Shown here: positions 4,197 through 5,135 of the stretch, piece after piece | How the letters are laid out: every line of letters starts with the position of its first letter | Position numbering within the stretch: position 1 is the stretch's first letter | Assembly: GCA_011772595.1 (NCBI GenBank) | Contig: WVZH01000276.1 | Location: 1 to 5,135 of the forward strand | Source: Anaerolineales bacterium | Lineage (GTDB): Bacteria; Chloroflexota; Anaerolineae; Anaerolineales; E44-bin32 | Direction of reading: 5' to 3' | Length of the DNA: 5,135 nucleotides | Program-made: the position numbers and the translations under genes | Notes under the pieces: generated by a model | What the model was told of the DNA's origin: nothing | The model's input: the letters and a program-made list of their open reading frames with translations, nothing else | Database searches by the model: none

Positions 4197-5135
4197 TCAA
4201 TCTGCGGATGCCGATAAACCCTGGACTTTGCGCAAGGTCTCGATCGAAGCCAAGATCAAAATGCGGCTGTTTGCTTCCAAGCGCTGTTCGTCTTGCGGGT
4301 GTAGATCGGCAAAATCATCGGACTGATAGCACACCACAGAGAGATCCAGATCTCGCTCCAGACGCTCGACTGTCCAACCGGCAAGTTCTGAATCGGGGCT
4401 GATCTTCACTTCGCTGAGATGGAGCAAGTCATCCCCGACGTAGAAGGAGTGGTGGACGTTCAGCCTCATCGCTGCGGAAGCGAAGATCGGGGCCGCGAGA
4501 GCCGAGGTGCTGAACGCCGTGCGGATGCCGAAGCCTTTTTCCACCCTTCTGGCCAAGTCGCTGTCGAACATGCGCATCACGACTTTGATTTCTGGGTTGA
4601 GCTCTCGCGCCTCGAGTGCGATATCCAGGTTGGTCAACTCGTCGTTCGTGCAGGGGACGATGGCATCCGCTTTTTGCACACCGGCTTTTTCGAGTTTTTC
4701 CATGCGACGGGCGTCGGCGATGATAACGGGCACGTCGAGTTGCGTGACGCGGTCTATGAAGCGGCACTCAGGATCCACCTCGATAGCCACGACCTCGCGA
4801 TCGAACTTGGAGAGTTCGAGGATGACGCGGTATCCGACTTTGCCGACACCGCAGACGATAACGTGATTGTTAAACGTGGATGCCATTGCGATTTGCCATT
4901 TCTGCCCTCTGGCCTGCTTGCTGATCAGGGCGCCACCAAAGCGTAAGACACCGTCGGCGGCAACAGCCAGCCCGAGGATCGGGATGAGGAAAAAGAGAAC
5001 TTGTAAGCTTGTTTGTTCGGGATACGGTAGGCGAATTTCAAAGAAAACCATGGAGAACGAAGCGTGCAGCGCTTCACTGAAGCGTGGATGCTGGTCGCTG
5101 CCGGGAAAGACGTAAAAGAGATGAAGGATCAGCGC
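4197..5135 (-). CDS. TrkA-N/RCK-domain ion-channel-like protein (N-terminus outside window)
   Basis: The frame is open to the right edge. The visible 312 residues (fragment numbering) begin at the end of a hydrophobic segment (ALILHLFYVFPG, 1-12), then an amphipathic pore-helix-like stretch (18-40) and a membrane helix at about 43-66. An RCK_N/TrkA-N Rossmann domain follows: HVIVCGVGKVG at 91-101, Glu119 ending strand 2 (the NAD-type acidic residue) and IIADA at 138-142. An RCK_C-like domain (about 231-300) carries YVGDDLLHLSEVKI and the final RILILAS strand. The order pore-TM-RCK is that of ligand-gated potassium channels, in which RCK domains form a cytoplasmic gating ring. The stretch where TVGYG should stand reads SFSMVFFEIRLPYPE, with no GYG-type filter. 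An ATG at 5051 is internal to this open frame and falls in the middle of the pore region, so it is not taken as the start. Transport function and ion are therefore uncertain. Confidence 0.85.
   Translation of the reverse strand, partial: ALILHLFYVFPGSDQHPRFSEALHASFSMVFFEIRLPYPEQTSLQVLFFLIPILGLAVAADGVLRFGGALISKQARGQKWQIAMASTFNNHVIVCGVGKVGYRVILELSKFDREVVAIEVDPECRFIDRVTQLDVPVIIADARRMEKLEKAGVQKADAIVPCTNDELTNLDIALEARELNPEIKVVMRMFDSDLARRVEKGFGIRTAFSTSALAAPIFASAAMRLNVHHSFYVGDDLLHLSEVKISPDSELAGWTVERLERDLDLSVVCYQSDDFADLHPQDEQRLEANSRILILASIETLRKVQGLSASAD

Noticed and set aside
4040..4402. 120-codon plus-strand frame spanning the intergenic region and the RCK 3' end
   Set aside because: It overlaps the RCK C-terminal domain, lacks a ribosome site and has no recognisable product.
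4419..4946. 175-codon plus-strand frame opposite the RCK gene
   Set aside because: It is rich in Asp, His, Val and Arg in the manner of a reverse-strand shadow, and the minus-strand RCK motifs are unmistakable.
1..5135. CRISPR array, insertion sequence, phage or toxin-antitoxin module
   Set aside because: No regularly spaced direct repeats, transposase or integrase motifs, terminal inverted repeats or paired small toxin-like genes were seen on either strand.

Overview
The window looks like ordinary chromosomal DNA from a free-living bacterium. It shows sigma-70-type promoters, a tRNA without an encoded CCA end, and compact genes on both strands. The mix of a YesL-like membrane protein, an RpiR-type regulator with a degenerate SIS domain, a 'YDLAWAR'-tailed methyltransferase and an RCK channel-like protein reminds me of Chloroflexota (Anaerolineae-like) genomes. 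That is a low-to-moderate confidence inference from protein style, not a sequence match.

Layout from left to right. Bases 1-188 hold the C-terminal end of an unrecognised plus-strand gene. It is followed after 7 bases by a 200-residue DUF624/YesL-like integral membrane protein (196-798). An AT-rich intergenic stretch follows, with one 32-codon open frame that has a good Shine-Dalgarno sequence (955-1053). A complete tRNA-Val(UAC) unit lies on the minus strand: near-consensus promoter (1171-1199), tRNA (1088-1161) and intrinsic terminator (about 1057-1078). Facing away from it, an extended -10 promoter (1281-1309) drives an RpiR-family regulator that begins with TTG (1342-2232). After 76 bases comes a membrane-anchored class I SAM-dependent methyltransferase (2309-2980). 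This converges on a minus-strand short-chain dehydrogenase/reductase (3024-3866). A 330-base gene-free region with an operator-like palindrome and a possible extended -10 promoter separates it from a minus-strand TrkA-N/RCK protein that runs off the right edge (4197-5135).

The genes do not form one obvious pathway. The best-supported links are the tight upstream-gene/YesL pair and the codirectional regulator/methyltransferase pair. I see no CRISPR array, transposase, phage gene, toxin-antitoxin pair or defence cassette. The most interesting points are the RCK protein, whose pore-loop region lacks any TVGYG-like potassium filter; the SIS domain that has lost its phosphosugar-binding motif; the small ORF with a strong ribosome site; and an AT-rich block on the 3' side of the tRNA that could mark an integrated segment.
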